From assembly GCA_958298945.1 (NCBI GenBank), contig OY282606.1:47195920-47259919 (forward strand): a stretch of DNA of 64,000 nt, in the 5' to 3' direction. Position numbers and translations under genes: made by a program. Shown here piece by piece: positions 47,560 through 59,716 of this stretch; within the stretch, counting starts at the first letter, position 1, and every line of letters begins with the position of its first letter. The stretch is from Atherix ibis. Its lineage: Eukaryota; Arthropoda; Insecta; Diptera; Athericidae. The notes under the pieces were generated by a model. That model saw only the letters and a program-made list of their open reading frames with translations. It was not told where the DNA came from and made no database searches.

Positions 47560-49800
47560 TACATTTTCAATTCTTTCCTAGCCGGACGGCTTTTCTATTT
47601 TGGCCTACCAAGTCTTTCTTGAATCCAACTTAGGACCACAATATTTTCCAGCATCAATGGGCTGCCAATACTCTTCTCTTTCCGGTAGAATTTTGGTGTA
47701 CGAACATAAGACATGTTCCGTGCTCTCCATCACCCAGTCATAACAAGAGGTACATTGGTATATTGTTCAATCTAAAGTGGTATTAGTTAGTGCAAAAATA
47801 TCCATGCCCCATCAATAATTAGGATAGATAGTAGCCAACCTCATCATGTCATCGATCCATCCATGTCTATCTACCATTAAGACCATTATCCCAGCGACCT
47901 TACCATCGCATACTTGATTCCTTTCTTTCTTTCATGTAAGGAACGTATCGCATCACCGCATTTTTTAGATTTCTCCACCGTTACAGTCTCTGTTGCTCGT
48001 CGGCCAGGATTTCGATAAGTGCCATTCCGGCCACAACACGCACGGTCTCGTATGAATCCGTTCGCAATACGAAAGCTATAGTCTATGTACGAGGGTCATT
48101 CAATAAGTGCTTAGAAAATACGAAAAATTGCGCTCGTAGTGTCGGTAAAGATTTTTTTTGTAGTAGCATTATCGACAGGAAAGCTGTCAAAATTTCAGCT
48201 CGGATTTTCTAAGGCGTAGGTCCATAGCGTAGGTCAATTTCTATCGTCTATTAAAGTTAACGATATTTATTTGTGCATAACAATAGAAAAAAGCGAGTTT
48301 AGGGCTGTCATCAAACATCTCCATTTGAAAGGCTTAAGCCCGAAAGAAATCAAAGCCGAGTTGGATGCAGTTCATGGCACATCTGCACCTATGTTTGTGA
48401 CGGTTTACAATTGGGTGAATGAATTTAAACGTGGCCGTTCATCCACAAAAGATGAACATCGTTCAGGACACCCAGTTAAGGTGTCTACTCCTGAAATCAT
48501 CGACAAAATGCACGATCTGATTTTGAACGATCGGCGAATTAAAGTGCGCGAATTAGTTGAGGCCACGAGCATATCACAAGGTACAGTCGCTTCAATTTTG
48601 CATGAAAAATTGTCTGTGAAATAAATTTCGGCAAGATGGGTGCCGCGTTTACTCTCAGGGGAGAATAAGCGCAATCGTGCAGTGGACTCTGAGGCTATGT
48701 TGGCACTCTTTCATCGCAATCCTGCCGAATTCCTTCGTCGGACGAAACCTGAATACACTACCACACTCCAGAAACGAAGAGACAGTCATCACAGTGGATT
48801 TGCAAGGGTGAACGGGCTCCGAAGAAGGCAAAAACAGTGCCATCGGCCGGCAAGGTGATGGCCACGGTCTTTTGGGATTCGCAGGGCATCATTTTTATCG
48901 ACTACTTGGAAAAAGGAAAAACAATAACAGGAGCGTATTACGCGTCGTTATTGCAACGGTTGAGCGAGGAAATCAAAGAGAAACGCTCCCTTTCTGAAGA
49001 AGAAAAAAATCCTCTTGCATCAGGACAATGCGCGTGTGCACACCTGCGCTGTTTCCATGGCCAAAATTGTGTTATTGAGAATGGAATTGTTGCAGCATCC
49101 CGCTTACTCACCAGATTGACTATTTACTTTTCCCCAATCTGAAGAAATGGCTTGGCGGACGACGGTTCACTTCCAACGAGGACGGCATTGCTCAAACGGA
49201 TGAGTATTTTGCAGAACTTCCGAAATCCTATTTTTTGGACGGGATAAAAATTTTGGAAAATAAAAAATTTTTTTTTTTAAAACAGTTTCCCTCTTAAAGG
49301 AGATTATGTTTAAAAATTTTTTTTTTTTTTTTTAAAACAGTTTTCTTCCATCTTTTTCTAAGGGCTTATTGAACGACCCTCGTAGACTGTAGGTTATTAG
49401 ACTTAGCCCATCTGCCCAAATCGAGTCTTCTTCCTTTGCTTGCGTCCACCAAGATTACGCGCGTCATTGCCATCATTATTTCCTTTGTATTTTGACCCAA
49501 TTATAATGGTAAGTACTGAAACCGTAGCCTCATATTCCATGGTACTTCAGCAATGGTTCCAAGGTTAAATTATGTTTATCAGTCCTGATGGTAATGCTCT
49601 CTTTTAACTTTCTGGCCATGATGAGCACAGTATCCGTTGTATGGTCTTCTTCTGAAGATTATCAATTGAGAAGCACTTTGGTTAGTAGACGTAGATTGAT
49701 TACCATTGACACTCTGCAGTATAGCGTCCAAAACCAAGCCTTCTGAGCTTCCAAGTTGCAAATAAGTCAATGAGCATTTATCGTGGTTGATCAAATACTA
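47560..49800 (-). mobile_element. LOA/R1-like LINE 3' part, split by a mariner
   Basis: Two minus-strand segments flank the mariner at 48090-49382. The upper one (49800-49385) has pieces such as YNGYCAHHGQKVKRE or, in the neighbouring frame, VLIMARKLKESITIRTD, the region before the R1/LOA YLGVMLD block. The lower one (48087-47560) has SFRIANGF, ADEQQRL-like and SLHERKKGI pieces and then CTSCYDWVMESTEHVLCSY, the C-terminal zinc knuckle. The mariner therefore inserted into an existing LINE copy. Confidence 0.6.
48090..49382 (+). mobile_element. Mariner (DD34D) inserted in a LINE, lightly broken
   Basis: Inverted repeats CGAGGGTCATTCAATAAGTG (left) and the complement of CTTATTGAACGACCCTCG (right) are flanked by TA on both sides (48088-48089, 49383-49384). 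The transposase starts at 48271-48280 (EKSEFRAVIKHLHLKGL) and runs to a stop at 48622. It continues with WVPRLLSGENKRNRA, a small deletion just before the first Asp (DET, with the following Trp codon now TGA), AGKVMATVFWDSQGIIFIDY, the second Asp in LHQDNAR and a small deletion in the third block (SPD...DYLLFPNLKKW). The C-terminus ends near 49250. The lesions are few, so the insertion is not very old. Confidence 0.9.
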
Positions 49801-52800
49801 CACCTCGTTTGCAATTAAGTTCTCATTAATTATAGTTTTCTATTAAGGTTGCTTTGCTGTTTAAAATTCAAACTTATTTTATAAAAACGCTATTATTTAA
49901 AACCTAAAAGTCAAAAATTAAGCTGATCTATTGAAAAGCCCTTTATTTAGGAGCTGTTGAAATGCTCGCGATATTTTCTTTACGTTGTATTAATAGTTCA
50001 TTGAGAAATATAATAAATTTCAATGTTTTTAACACTTTCCTAGATAGAATATGCTGTCATTATAAAATTTTATTGAATCCTTAACTAAAATTTCTTCAAT
50101 AAAAATTAAAAAATTTATGAACTTTTCAAATCAATCAGTACAAGTTGGCTCTGCCTGTACAAACATATTTGTTATATTATTTTTACCGAAAAATTAAACT
50201 TACCTATAATATCGTATTTATTTTAACAGAATTGAAAAAGAACTAAATTCTCCAAAAATAATACAGAATAATAAAAAGCTTTTTCGCTCATTTTTACCCT
50301 TAAAATAATTGATTGTTATTTAATCGAACATTTAGTTTTATTTACAGTAAAAATATAAATACAACATAGCTTTTAGTTTGGTTTGAATTTTTTTTACATT
50401 CATTACAATTTTTTATTATTAATTAATGTTACATATAGTTTTATATCTGGTCAACAAGATTTTTATTTATTATATTTAAGAAAAGGATATTCCTTAAATC
50501 GGATCCGAATTCAATTTATTATCCGTTTATTTTATAATAAGAATCTCATCTATAATACGAGTATAATATCAGTAAAAATTCAGTTTTTATTATCAATTTT
50601 ATACAAAAAGAAAAGAAAAAATTGAATTTATTCTTATCAAAAGTATTTACATTGATTATGATCTGTGCCTTTATTTAGAAGCGTGTTTTTCCCAGTTTTT
50701 TTTTTACTAAATAGTTTTTCTTTGATAATTTAGTTAGTCATGGTAGTAGTCAAAATAGTAGTAGTTTTTGTAATTATTCACTATATTTTTTATTTGTAAA
50801 ATTGTTTATTTTTTAATACAATATATTTAATAAAATATAGGAAAACAGTTGTTTTTTTGATTAACGAGTATATTAAATATTTTGGCATTCACAATTTTTT
50901 GGAAAAACTCAAATATAATTTTTTTCGAAAGCTAATTTTCTTAGCTATTTTGTTTGTTATTTAAAAGTAAAATTAAATTTTAATTTGAGAATTCCTTATT
51001 TACAATATTTTTAATGGAAATATATATATTTTAATAGTTGAATAATAGAATAGATTTTCTGAAATTTGAAAGTCATAATTTTACTGCATTTAAAAATATT
51101 TATTTTATAAATAAATCAAAATTCAGATTTATAGTAGAAAAAATCTTATACAATAATTAAATAATATCTGAAATGTTGTTTGAAATCTAATTTATTGCTC
51201 TTATAGTATAACTATCGATATTTGAAAATAATAATAATATATTAAATATGATTTTTGATAAATTAATAATTGAAAAATTTATATAGAGAATATGCATGAA
51301 TTTTGGATATTCATAAAAAAAATTCTATTTTTCGTATTATTTGTTGTATAAAAAAAATAGTGTTTTAAAAAAATAATTTTTCGTATTATTTGTTGTATAA
51401 AAAAAATAGTGTCTTTTTTTGAGAAGTATTTTTAATATATTTTTCTATCTTGTAGTATCAAAGATATACATCAAAGGGTCTTTTTCTGCCATTAAAAATA
51501 TAAAATCAACTCAGTTAAACTAACATACCTAATTATGAGTAGATCAATAAAACCAATCGAATTTATTGATGTATAAATTTTTCGATAGGAAATTAAATGC
51601 CTATAAAAGTATAAGTCATTAAATAATAAATTGGGATATCTCATTTTTGAAACTAGGATATTCTTACTCAAATTAATCATAGAAATAATTGTTTAAAATA
51701 AAAGAGCAATAGATAAAAGAGGAATGAGTGTTTTCAGTTCAAAAGTTATACCTAAAAATTTAATAAATTACTGGCATTTGAAGCTATTGTATTTAGAATA
51801 ATTTCTAAAGGATACTTTGGCAGTACCTTTTTAACTTGCTACACTTTACTATTTTATTACGGAAAAATCCTTTCATTTTTTTGGACAGAAAATTAGTAAA
51901 TGACTTTAGCTAACATAAAAGACTTATCTCGAAAAGAGATTTTTCATCCAAAATGAAAGTGAATTGACTTGTTCCTAGATTCCAGTTGAAAGGATCTCTT
52001 TTTACTTTATGAATATGTGGGCTTAGCTCATTCAAATCTTTGGTTACTTTTAAAAAATCAGCATACTGAACATTTTAGTAATATTATTTCTAGGACGTAT
52101 ATCTCAATTCTTGGTGAAATTTTATTGTTTACCTTTTCTTCTATTGTAGTTTAACAAATTTTGTTTTAATTAAAAAAATATGAAAGTTATCCAGAGTGTC
52201 AAAAACATGAAATATTAAATACTATTATAGCTAATATGTATTATGATTTCTAACGAATTATAAATATTATTAAAAAGGTAAAATAATTTGCGTATGAATA
52301 ATAACATTTACAATATTCCAGCCTTAATAAAAATTTCTATTAAATATAATTTTATTATTATATATTTTTGAAGATATTTTTCCTCTTATATTATTTTTAT
52401 TTATTTTTGGAGAGGAAATTTTAATTCATTATAAAATAGTTATTAGTGAATATATTGTTTAGCCCTTAAAAATTAGTTAAAATTAACTCAATATTCATTA
52501 ATATTAATACTGTCAGACTATAATTCTCACAGATATTATTTTCCATCAATGATTTTCAAAGAATTTTGTCTACAATTAAAACGACTTCTAGGCCCTTTCA
52601 AATATCCTTTCAATACTTGGTGTTAACGATTTGATTTGAGATTCGATTTCGCAAAAGACTTTTTTTTTTAAAAGAGCTCATTTGAATTAATATTATTATT
52701 AAATTAATATTTTAATTTTTTATGAAGGACTTATTTGAAATCAAAATAGCTAAAGATACCATAAACAATTATTAATCTAATTTTTATTTATAATATTTAA

Positions 52801-53886
52801 AAAGTTTTTTTAATGTAATCGTTTTTTGTCCAGAAAATTTGTAGTTTTAAGATAAACTTTTTATGATCTTATGAATAGACACAATATCACTCTAATTACC
52901 ATAAAAAATATATCTTAATTAAGATTATGACTTAATAAAAAAATTCTGTTAAACGATAAATTTATTTAAAATTTAGCATGATTTTTTTAACTCTTTTAAA
53001 AGTTGATGATAAACAGCCTTTAATAAGGAATAGTATAGAAAATTCATGCATATTCTTCATAATTGATAATATAATATTTTCTCCAATACACTTGATAAAT
53101 TTCATGCAAAATTTGAGAACAATTGAAAAATTACTATACCAGGACAATTATAAAAAGTCTACTTAATTCTAATAATCCCTTTGACTATTTAGGACTTTTA
53201 ATCAACAGTAAAAAACCAATATTTATTATTTACATACAATATCATCCTATATATTTATTTTCAAGGATAAAACAATCCTTCGTCTTTTGTAATGTTTGGA
53301 ATTTCTTCTACTTTCTTGTAATTTCATTTATAATTATCTGACCATGCCATATTGAAGTTCCCATTCTTTTTTTCTTTAATAAATCCATAAATAATTAATA
53401 ATTATATATATCTAGAGTATTATCACACATTAAACATCTTATAATCTTACCACATATTAATTATAAATATTATTTTTATTTTCCTATAAATAGATAGTAC
53501 GATAATAAATTTAAAAAAAATGTAATTGTCCTTTTTTTTATAGCATACTTTTGATACAGTATAAAAATTCTTTCTAAACAGAATATTGAAAAAATTCCTT
53601 ATGAAAATTTGGAAATTTTCAAGGAAAATATCTTTTATCCTTTGAATGAGTGTTTTTTGTATTCATCTTATAAATTTATTAAACATTACCTTATGCTATA
53701 ATATAATAATTATTCTTAATATAGAAATGTAATATAAATTTAAAAAATATTATTTCTTTTTAACTTAAAAATAAATCATTTAACTAAAATACAATAAAAC
53801 TATAAGTAATTTTAAATTGTTTCACTTACAACCATATAATCGCATGCCAAATAAGATACAATTTTATATGTTTATGTAGGTTCTAT
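49801..53886. other. AT-rich sequence downstream of the receptor gene
   Basis: No second gene recognised. The part near 53887 should hold the 3' UTR of the receptor gene. AATAAA on the minus strand at 53675-53680 is one possible polyadenylation signal, but such hexamers are common in this DNA. Confidence 0.45.
51327..51412 (+). repeat. 37-bp direct duplication, period 49
   Basis: ATTTTTCGTATTATTTGTTG followed by TATAAAAAAAATAGTGT occurs at 51327-51363 and again at 51376-51412 without mismatches. Confidence 0.85.
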
Positions 53887-54251
53887 CTAAATCCATGTTC
53901 GACGTTGTTTATGTTCATCTTCGTACGGACTATCAGAAAAGTGATTGTTGTTATTATTATGGCCTATACTAATACTGTTGGTCATCGAATTTGTATTTGT
54001 GACATGATTGTTGCCACCATTGTTGTTTATGTTACATGTACTATTGTTGTTGGTCGAACTTAATCGATGTCCTATTTGTCAGGAGACATTCCGTCTTGAA
54101 GATGTCCATCGTTGTTGGTTTGAATTATTTCTGTTCAGTTGAAAATCGTTCGGAAAGGTATTCAACGAATGCATTCCAGCTGTATTAGATGCTACCAATG
54201 TTGTATTGATACCCTGACCTGATGATAAATGCATAGGAATTCTTACTGATC
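53887..54251 (-). CDS. TkR99D: TkR99D last exon, with a possible readthrough extension
   Basis: The acceptor TTTATAG precedes 54251. The frame runs SVRIPMHLSSGQGINTTLVA, on to NQQRWTSSRRNVS, and then TGA at 54079-54081, followed by CAA. The same frame then continues without a stop for 63 codons to a TAG at 53887-53889. The extension is polar and Asn/Ser-rich (LSSTNNNSTCNINNNGG; HNNNNNHFSDSPYEDE; end RRTWI), as is usual in insect receptor tails. Either the TGA is read through (TGA-C is the leaky context common among fly readthrough genes), or it is a recent nonsense change (for example from CGA), or the extension is chance. Confidence 0.65.
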
Positions 54252-57200
54252 CTATAAATATAAACATTGAATTGTTAAGAACAATATCTTCAGAAATATG
54301 AATGCAATGTGGATGCGATTTTGTTTAATTTTAAAGTTCAAATAATAAAAAAATTGTAAGTGCAAATATTCTTGGAAAAAGTAGTATTTTCTTATCCATT
54401 CATTCTTTATTTTAACCAACCTAGGGCATCCAAATCAAAAGGATGAGAAATTTTCAATTCCATAGAATTTTATATAAAAATATTTGCTATTAGGATTGGA
54501 TTATAGGAATTTCCTGTAACTCTTATTCATGAGCACGGAAGCAGATTTCCGGCCAATATCACTCCTTTCGAATACAGGAAAATTGGTTGATAGGTTCATC
54601 CTACACATAGATAGACTTAATCTCTTCATCGAGGAGAATTCCAATATGGGTTTCATGAAGGTCACTCTACACAACACGCACTTTTAAAGGTACACACAAA
54701 CGTTATACTTGAACGAATTAAAAACCGTTCAACGGCGTTATTTTTGCTAGATATTAAAAGGGTATTCGATAGCGTACCGCACTTGGGTATCAGATTCAAA
54801 CTCATCAAAATGAAATTTCCAAAATATCTGGTTAATCTAATAATTGGTCTTCTAGCTTTTAGAAGCTAGAAGACCGCGCTTATACATCTTCACATTTCAA
54901 CAAGACTGAAATGTGAAGATGTATAAGCGCGGTCCATCGAGAAGAAATTCTCGCGGTCAGGGAAGAAGAAATTCGTAGAAGATGTATACCCGCGGTGCTT
55001 CGAGAAGAAAGGCTTGTGCCTCATGCCGTCAGGGAAGAAGAAATTCGTAAACTGCAAGTTTGGAGATAAGGGTGACCCAATAATGAGATGCGTGGAGAAT
55101 ATTAAGTATCTTAAATCTTAACAAGAACCTTAAATTCAACTCCTAATGTCAGGGATACAATTAAAAAAGCCAACGGCATATATTGTAGTCATCTGAGAAT
55201 GTATCGCTCAGAAATCTTATGTAAGGACATCAAAACAATTTATAAGAGCGTACCTATGCTACGGCTTCTCCATCTGGTCATCTATTTCCCCAACGGTAGC
55301 AACAGAACTGCACAGATTTGAAAGGAAGATCTTATAAAAAGCCACATGGCTCGGCAGATGTAGACATACGAAAAAGTTTATTTCTTACGATAGGTTATGC
55401 CGGGAAGCAGGCGTTTCCCTATTTGTATAGCAAATGGGAATAATGCAGAAATGGGTGAAATTATTAGCCCATCATCAAAACAGAGAAGTAAGGCAGCTGA
55501 CGGAAGAAAACTTACTGGAGATCTTGAGAAACTCCAAGTAATTGGAGGACACAGAAGAAGCTCTGCAGAAACGTCTCCAGATCTACATGAAGAAGCCAAA
55601 GAGACACCATCGAGGTTAGCAACTACATCATACGAGGTTGGAAGCACCGAAGGGAATCAAGAGGATACAACAAACGCAGAAGTTGCCCGATTAAAATATA
55701 GAATATAGAATTTAATTTTTAGTTTTGAAGAATAATTGTAAAATAAAAAGATGTTTAGTTATAAGAGTAGATTTAAGGATTAAGATTAGGTTTAGGATGT
55801 TAAATTTGTTCTTTAAAATATTACTCGTACAATAAAGATAAATAAAATATTACATTTATATTAGATTAAATTCAAGGATAGCAGAAAGCTACGAACCAAT
55901 AAAGATAAATGATTGTTATAAGATAAATAGTATTAATATTGTATTATAAGCAAAATGTAAAATGTCAAGGATATGTAATAAAGTATAGTTGAACTTGAAC
56001 TTATTCATGAGTAAACTTGGTTCAATAAAATTGTTTTCCTGAATAGACGTTGACATTGGTCAAAGGATATTTTGAGTTTTTACTATTTGCATCAACAGAA
56101 TTATATGGTATATATTTTATTATTGATTCGGTATCTATATCATTGCATATATTACTGCCATCTTATAATATTACTGATTGAATAATAAATAAGAAAATGT
56201 TTATTTGTGAAAATTTATAATTTTCTCATTCTTTTCACTCATCGATTTCTAAAATGATATTATATACTACTCAATAATTAATATATTTAAAGTCCTAAAT
56301 ACTTCAAACAATTATTAATAAAATTAAAGAAAATGTTTCTTTCCTTTTCTATCATTAATTAAAAATTATAGATTGTTCATTTATATCTAGATAAGTCGAC
56401 ATTCTGTCAAATAAATATGCAAAATTTTAAAATAAAATAGAAAATAATCTGAAATTGTTTTTTCGCCTGAAAAGAAGGTTCTTGCTGGAGTAAAATCCTG
56501 AAGCCAATAATTAACCTAGTCTTCGAAACACTTTTTATATCACCTCTAGCCTTAAAACGTATTACACCATGTAATCTCTTTACTTGGGAAATAGGAGAAA
56601 ATTGCATGGAGGTCTTATCGTTGTTTGATCGATAATATTCATAGAGTTTTTACCCATAAATTTTTCTACAATAATTGCTGTATGGGATCGTAAATTACGA
56701 TGATGCAAAATAAAAGAATTGATATGTCATAAATATGACCATTTCAGCTAATTTTATATTTTCTTAATGCATCATAATGCTCAGATAATAGTCTGTGTAG
56801 ATAGTTTGCATCTCCGGAAGGAATTTCTAGTGAACAAGATCAGGATTGTCAAAGAGACAATCAACATCACTTTAATTTTTGAGCAAATTTAACATTTTTT
56901 TTTCGAGTTCGGACCATTGTAGTCCCCTCATTCAGAAGCTTGCTAACACGTGTCCATTTTATAAAGATACTCGTAGAATCTAAATTAACTTAATCAAAGA
57001 TATCTTAAGCAACTTATCTATTGGACATTTAAGAAATGTTCTTAAGCAACTTATTAAAAAGGATATTTCAAAAACGGTTCGGATTATGAGCTATCTCCCT
57101 TAAGCTATAACGGTTTTGCACATTCGAGGACATTAAAATCTACCGGAACGTGGCAAGTCCTCAACCCCTTGTTTGTTTGTTACCGTAAGGTCCCTCTCTT

Positions 57201-59716
57201 AAACATTCGTATGAGTACGTGTTACCAGTTGCTTAAAAGAAGCTGCTCTATTTTTAGTAGACTACCTCAGTTTGAGTTTGTTAAATTTTATGAATTATGT
57301 TAGACTACAGTAATACTGGGACCTAAAAATTTTGCACTATTAGTGAAGTCTGTGTATCCACATGTGGCTGAGGATGTTGTTTCCAATTCGGCTGAGGATA
57401 TTGTTTCTAATTAAGCACTGAATTCTGAAAACTTCCACCAGCCCTAACACCTAATAGACATTATTGAGTAGATTATGTTAAATCTCGTTGAGTACAGGAT
57501 TATTCTATGTACATTAACTAATAACAATTTAATAGTCGAATTTTTTACCCAGAGTTCTCCTTAACAGAAAGCGTCTCTGTATGAAAAGATCCCGTAATGT
57601 AAATCACGGATTTAGGTGCTATTGACTTCTATAGCTGCAGAGAAAGTTGTGTTGAGGTCAGCTGCTATATAAACATAATAATTTCTTGAGCCTTCCTCCT
57701 ACTCAAGGGAAAGTTTCCTATAGATACGTTGCATTTTCCTGTAGATACGTTGGATTTTCCGTAAGTTTATTACGTTACAATGTTCTGTGCATTACAGACT
57801 GGTTACTTTCGGTGGAAGATGGAATGGTTATATTGGATGCATTCTTCAAAATACTCTTTTAAAAAGTTTTCAATAACCTTTTTAGTTTTGAAATACTTTT
57901 TTAAAAAGCTTTTAGCAACTACTTTGGTGACTACAAATCTAAATGTTCTTCGATAAAGCGGAGAAGTAGCTTTACGATTACGTTCGCAATGCTTGCGTCC
58001 ACTATGTTAGAATTGCAAGATGATCACTTCTTTCAGGAGAGCAGTACAGCTTTCAAAAAAATACCATATATCCGTGTAGGAATAAAGGTTAACAAGAATG
58101 GAAGTTTTACTCTTGGTTGAAAAGAAGCTCAACCACTTGTAATGTTGGTTCCTCTAACATCAGGAACGACTGATCAGAAGAAAATTTCGTCGGCAGCACC
58201 AAATTCAGATAAAGTTTTTGTCCAATATTTTTTTCAAACTGAAAAATTGAAGACTTGAGATCGACTGACAATTCCAAAAGCTATATGCAAACTAAATGAC
58301 AGATTATACCGAAATTCCAACGTGACAATCAGATCTATTAGTACCAACTTAACAGCAAAACACATTTCAGCATCTTTCAGGCGGGCTTTTTAAATGAAGA
58401 ATTTATCAGTAAAAACTTTACAAAAACAATTTTTTTTATATTTATTTAATTAAAAAACTGCTCACATAATAACAAACAAGTTTCAATTTGATATTATTTT
58501 AAATCACAAAATAAATTTACAAAAAAGTCAAAATTCAGTTTATGATTTAAACCACTTTCAACAAATCCTACAAAATTACTAAATAAATTGCATTTTCAAA
58601 AATTTTAAACTTATTTGTTTTTGATTTTGTACGAAACTATCAAATATTTGCCATGAAGTCAGTAAGTAAATATTTGATCTTGTTAAGTAAAAAAATAACT
58701 ATTCTAGAATATTCGAAATACTTATAAAAAAACTTATTTTCATACAATGTGTTTTGTTAAATGTTAGACTGGTAAATGTTATCTAAAATATATCTAATCA
58801 AATTTTCTTAGACATTTATTAATCTTAAGTTGTCAGCTTTATTTAGATGATTTGTCAGAAATTCTTGACAATATATTTTTTCCTTTGTTATCTTATATTA
58901 CCATAAGGTTGTTTAGAAGGCAAATTATTTTCAAAGATTCGAGATTTGTAGTCGAATAGAAAGTACTCTAAAAAATTGAATGTAAACATTTCGAGGACAT
59001 AGTATAAAGAAAAATCAAATCTATTTCCTTAACTTTAATAATATATCTGCTCTTGGTTGTTTTTGTACTTATCGACTTATCTAGAAAAGTTTTCTTAGGT
59101 AAAACAGAAAAATAGAAAAAGCTTATGAATAAATCGATAAGTACTCTTAGGTCTTGGAATAAGTAATCGAAATATTTCCAAATTGAACCACGTCTTATCA
59201 TATTCAATTTTGACAATTGCTTGTTTGCATTCAATTTACATATATGTTAAGTTGAAGGGCTTTTGAAGATTGTAAATTATTTCAAGACTACTATTGATAA
59301 TAAGTTTTGTGAACTCATTTGAAATATTTAATAAAAATTGGTCCGTTTCTACAATATATGAAAAGAAAGGTGTACAAAAGTGGAGAAAATTTAAAAACAA
59401 AATTTATTTTACTTACCACTATGTGACATTCTATGATGTTTTGGAGATCCTGGACAGGTGTAGAGAAAAGACCTCTCCGTATCTACAATAAAAGTTTAAG
59501 AAGTAAATAGAAAAATAGGAAAGAAATTATTAGTAATTTTGCGAAATGAAATTTATTAGTAACATACAATTATTACCATTTCTTACAATTCGATGGTGGT
59601 CCGGTGAGCCTGAGCACGAGTACCTCGACGTGAGGACTTCTCTTCGTTGTAACGTTTCCGGGGTAAGATGCACGAAAGGGCACCAACGAAAAAACTGCTT
59701 GAATCCTCGTCGAAAT
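54079..59716 (-). CDS. TkR99D: Tachykinin-like peptide receptor, last three coding exons
   Basis: These exons encode the cytoplasmic tail of a Gq-type rhodopsin-family receptor for tachykinin-related neuropeptides in the neuronal or gut plasma membrane. Joined exons 59577-59716, 59417-59482 and 54079-54251 give FRRGFKQFFRWCPFVHL (helix 8 and the Cys palmitoylation site), a YSCSGSPDHHR block, RNDTERSFLYTCPGSPKHHR, MSHSGSV..., and a final QQRW. This follows the known order of the Drosophila 99D receptor tail, and vertebrate NK1 has the matching RFRLGFKHAFRCCPF. Splice phases agree at both junctions (N-GAT and S-GGA codons are split). The seven-membrane core is not in the window and must lie beyond 64000. 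The 94-bp and 5,165-bp introns are typical GT-AG. Gene-symbol assignment is by recalled family similarity. Confidence 0.85.
54845..54933. repeat. Two overlapping perfect palindromes
   Basis: Stem 1: GGTCTTCTAGCTT (54845-54857) pairs with 54862-54874, loop 4 nt. Stem 2: 28 bp, 54871-54898 (starts GACCGCGCTTATACATC) pairs with 54906-54933, loop ACAAGAC. The two stems share four bases, so they are alternatives or a double hairpin. Both lie inside the LINE fragment. Confidence 0.9.
54915..55050 (+). repeat. Two diverged tandem modules next to the palindromes
   Basis: GAAGATGTATAAGCGCGGT with CGAGAAGAAA and GGGAAGAAGAAATTCGTA recurs once about 65 bp later as GAAGATGTATACCCGCGGT, CGAGAAGAAA, GGGAAGAAGAAATTCGTA, with small differences. 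It is a local duplication within the LINE remnant. Confidence 0.75.
59417..59482 (-). CDS. TkR99D: TkR99D exon: 66-bp tail exon
   Basis: The acceptor TTTATTGTAG lies just above 59482 and the donor GTAAGT just below 59417, both close to consensus. 66 bp, phase 1 in and phase 1 out, encoding TERSFLYTCPGSPKHHR and MSHS. It is too short to appear as an open frame by itself; splice sites and the conserved SPK.HR.SHSG order identify it. Because its length is a multiple of three, skipping it would keep the frame. Confidence 0.88.
59577..59716 (-). CDS. TkR99D: TkR99D exon: helix 8 and proximal tail
   Basis: The acceptor TTGATTAG precedes 59716; the donor GTAATA follows 59577. The exon is 140 bp, entering in phase 2 (last base of an Arg codon) and leaving in phase 1. 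An earlier GTAAGA (at 59586) is a possible alternative donor, but only the later one joins in frame to give RNDTERS. The frame reads FRRGFKQFFRWCPF, then LTPETLQRREVLTSRYSCSG. Confidence 0.88.

Larger units (their letters stand above)
54525..56000 (+). mobile_element. Decayed Jockey/CR1-like LINE in the receptor intron
   Basis: The plus strand reads ADFRPISLLSNTGKLVDR (about 54552-54605), then an HSTQHALLKVH-like piece and FLLDIKRVFDSVPHLG (54745-54790), which are reverse-transcriptase blocks. After a palindrome and rearranged modules (54845-55050) come the region after the catalytic core (a KYLxLNLNKNLKF-like piece near 55110) and the C-terminal part. A frame at 55397-55708 covers the last coding part in a shifted reading. 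It ends at ...TTGAACTTGAACTT near 55999, a TGAACT-type tail seen in CR1/L2-like LINEs. The YADD block is missing. Confidence 0.65.
54252..59416 (-). other. Large intron of the TkR99D-like gene
   Basis: 5,165 bp, GT at 59416-59415 and AG at 54253-54252. It holds a LINE fragment (54525-56000, antisense to the gene). From 56000 to 59416 there is mixed AT-rich and moderately GC-raised DNA (56900-58350) in which I recognise nothing. Small duplications lie at about 57712-57765 (CCTATAGATACGTTG / CCTGTAGATACGTTG twice) and 57360-57410 (GGCTGAGGATNTTGTTTC twice). Confidence 0.7.

Noticed and set aside
55397..55708. 103-codon frame in the receptor intron as a gene
   Set aside because: It lies in the 3' part of a decayed LINE and is likely a shifted frame of its C-terminus.
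59586..59589. Donor GTAAGA as the end of the helix-8 exon
   Set aside because: Using it puts the next exon in a frame that loses the conserved YTC-SPK-HR order; the donor at 59576 restores it with a split Asp codon.
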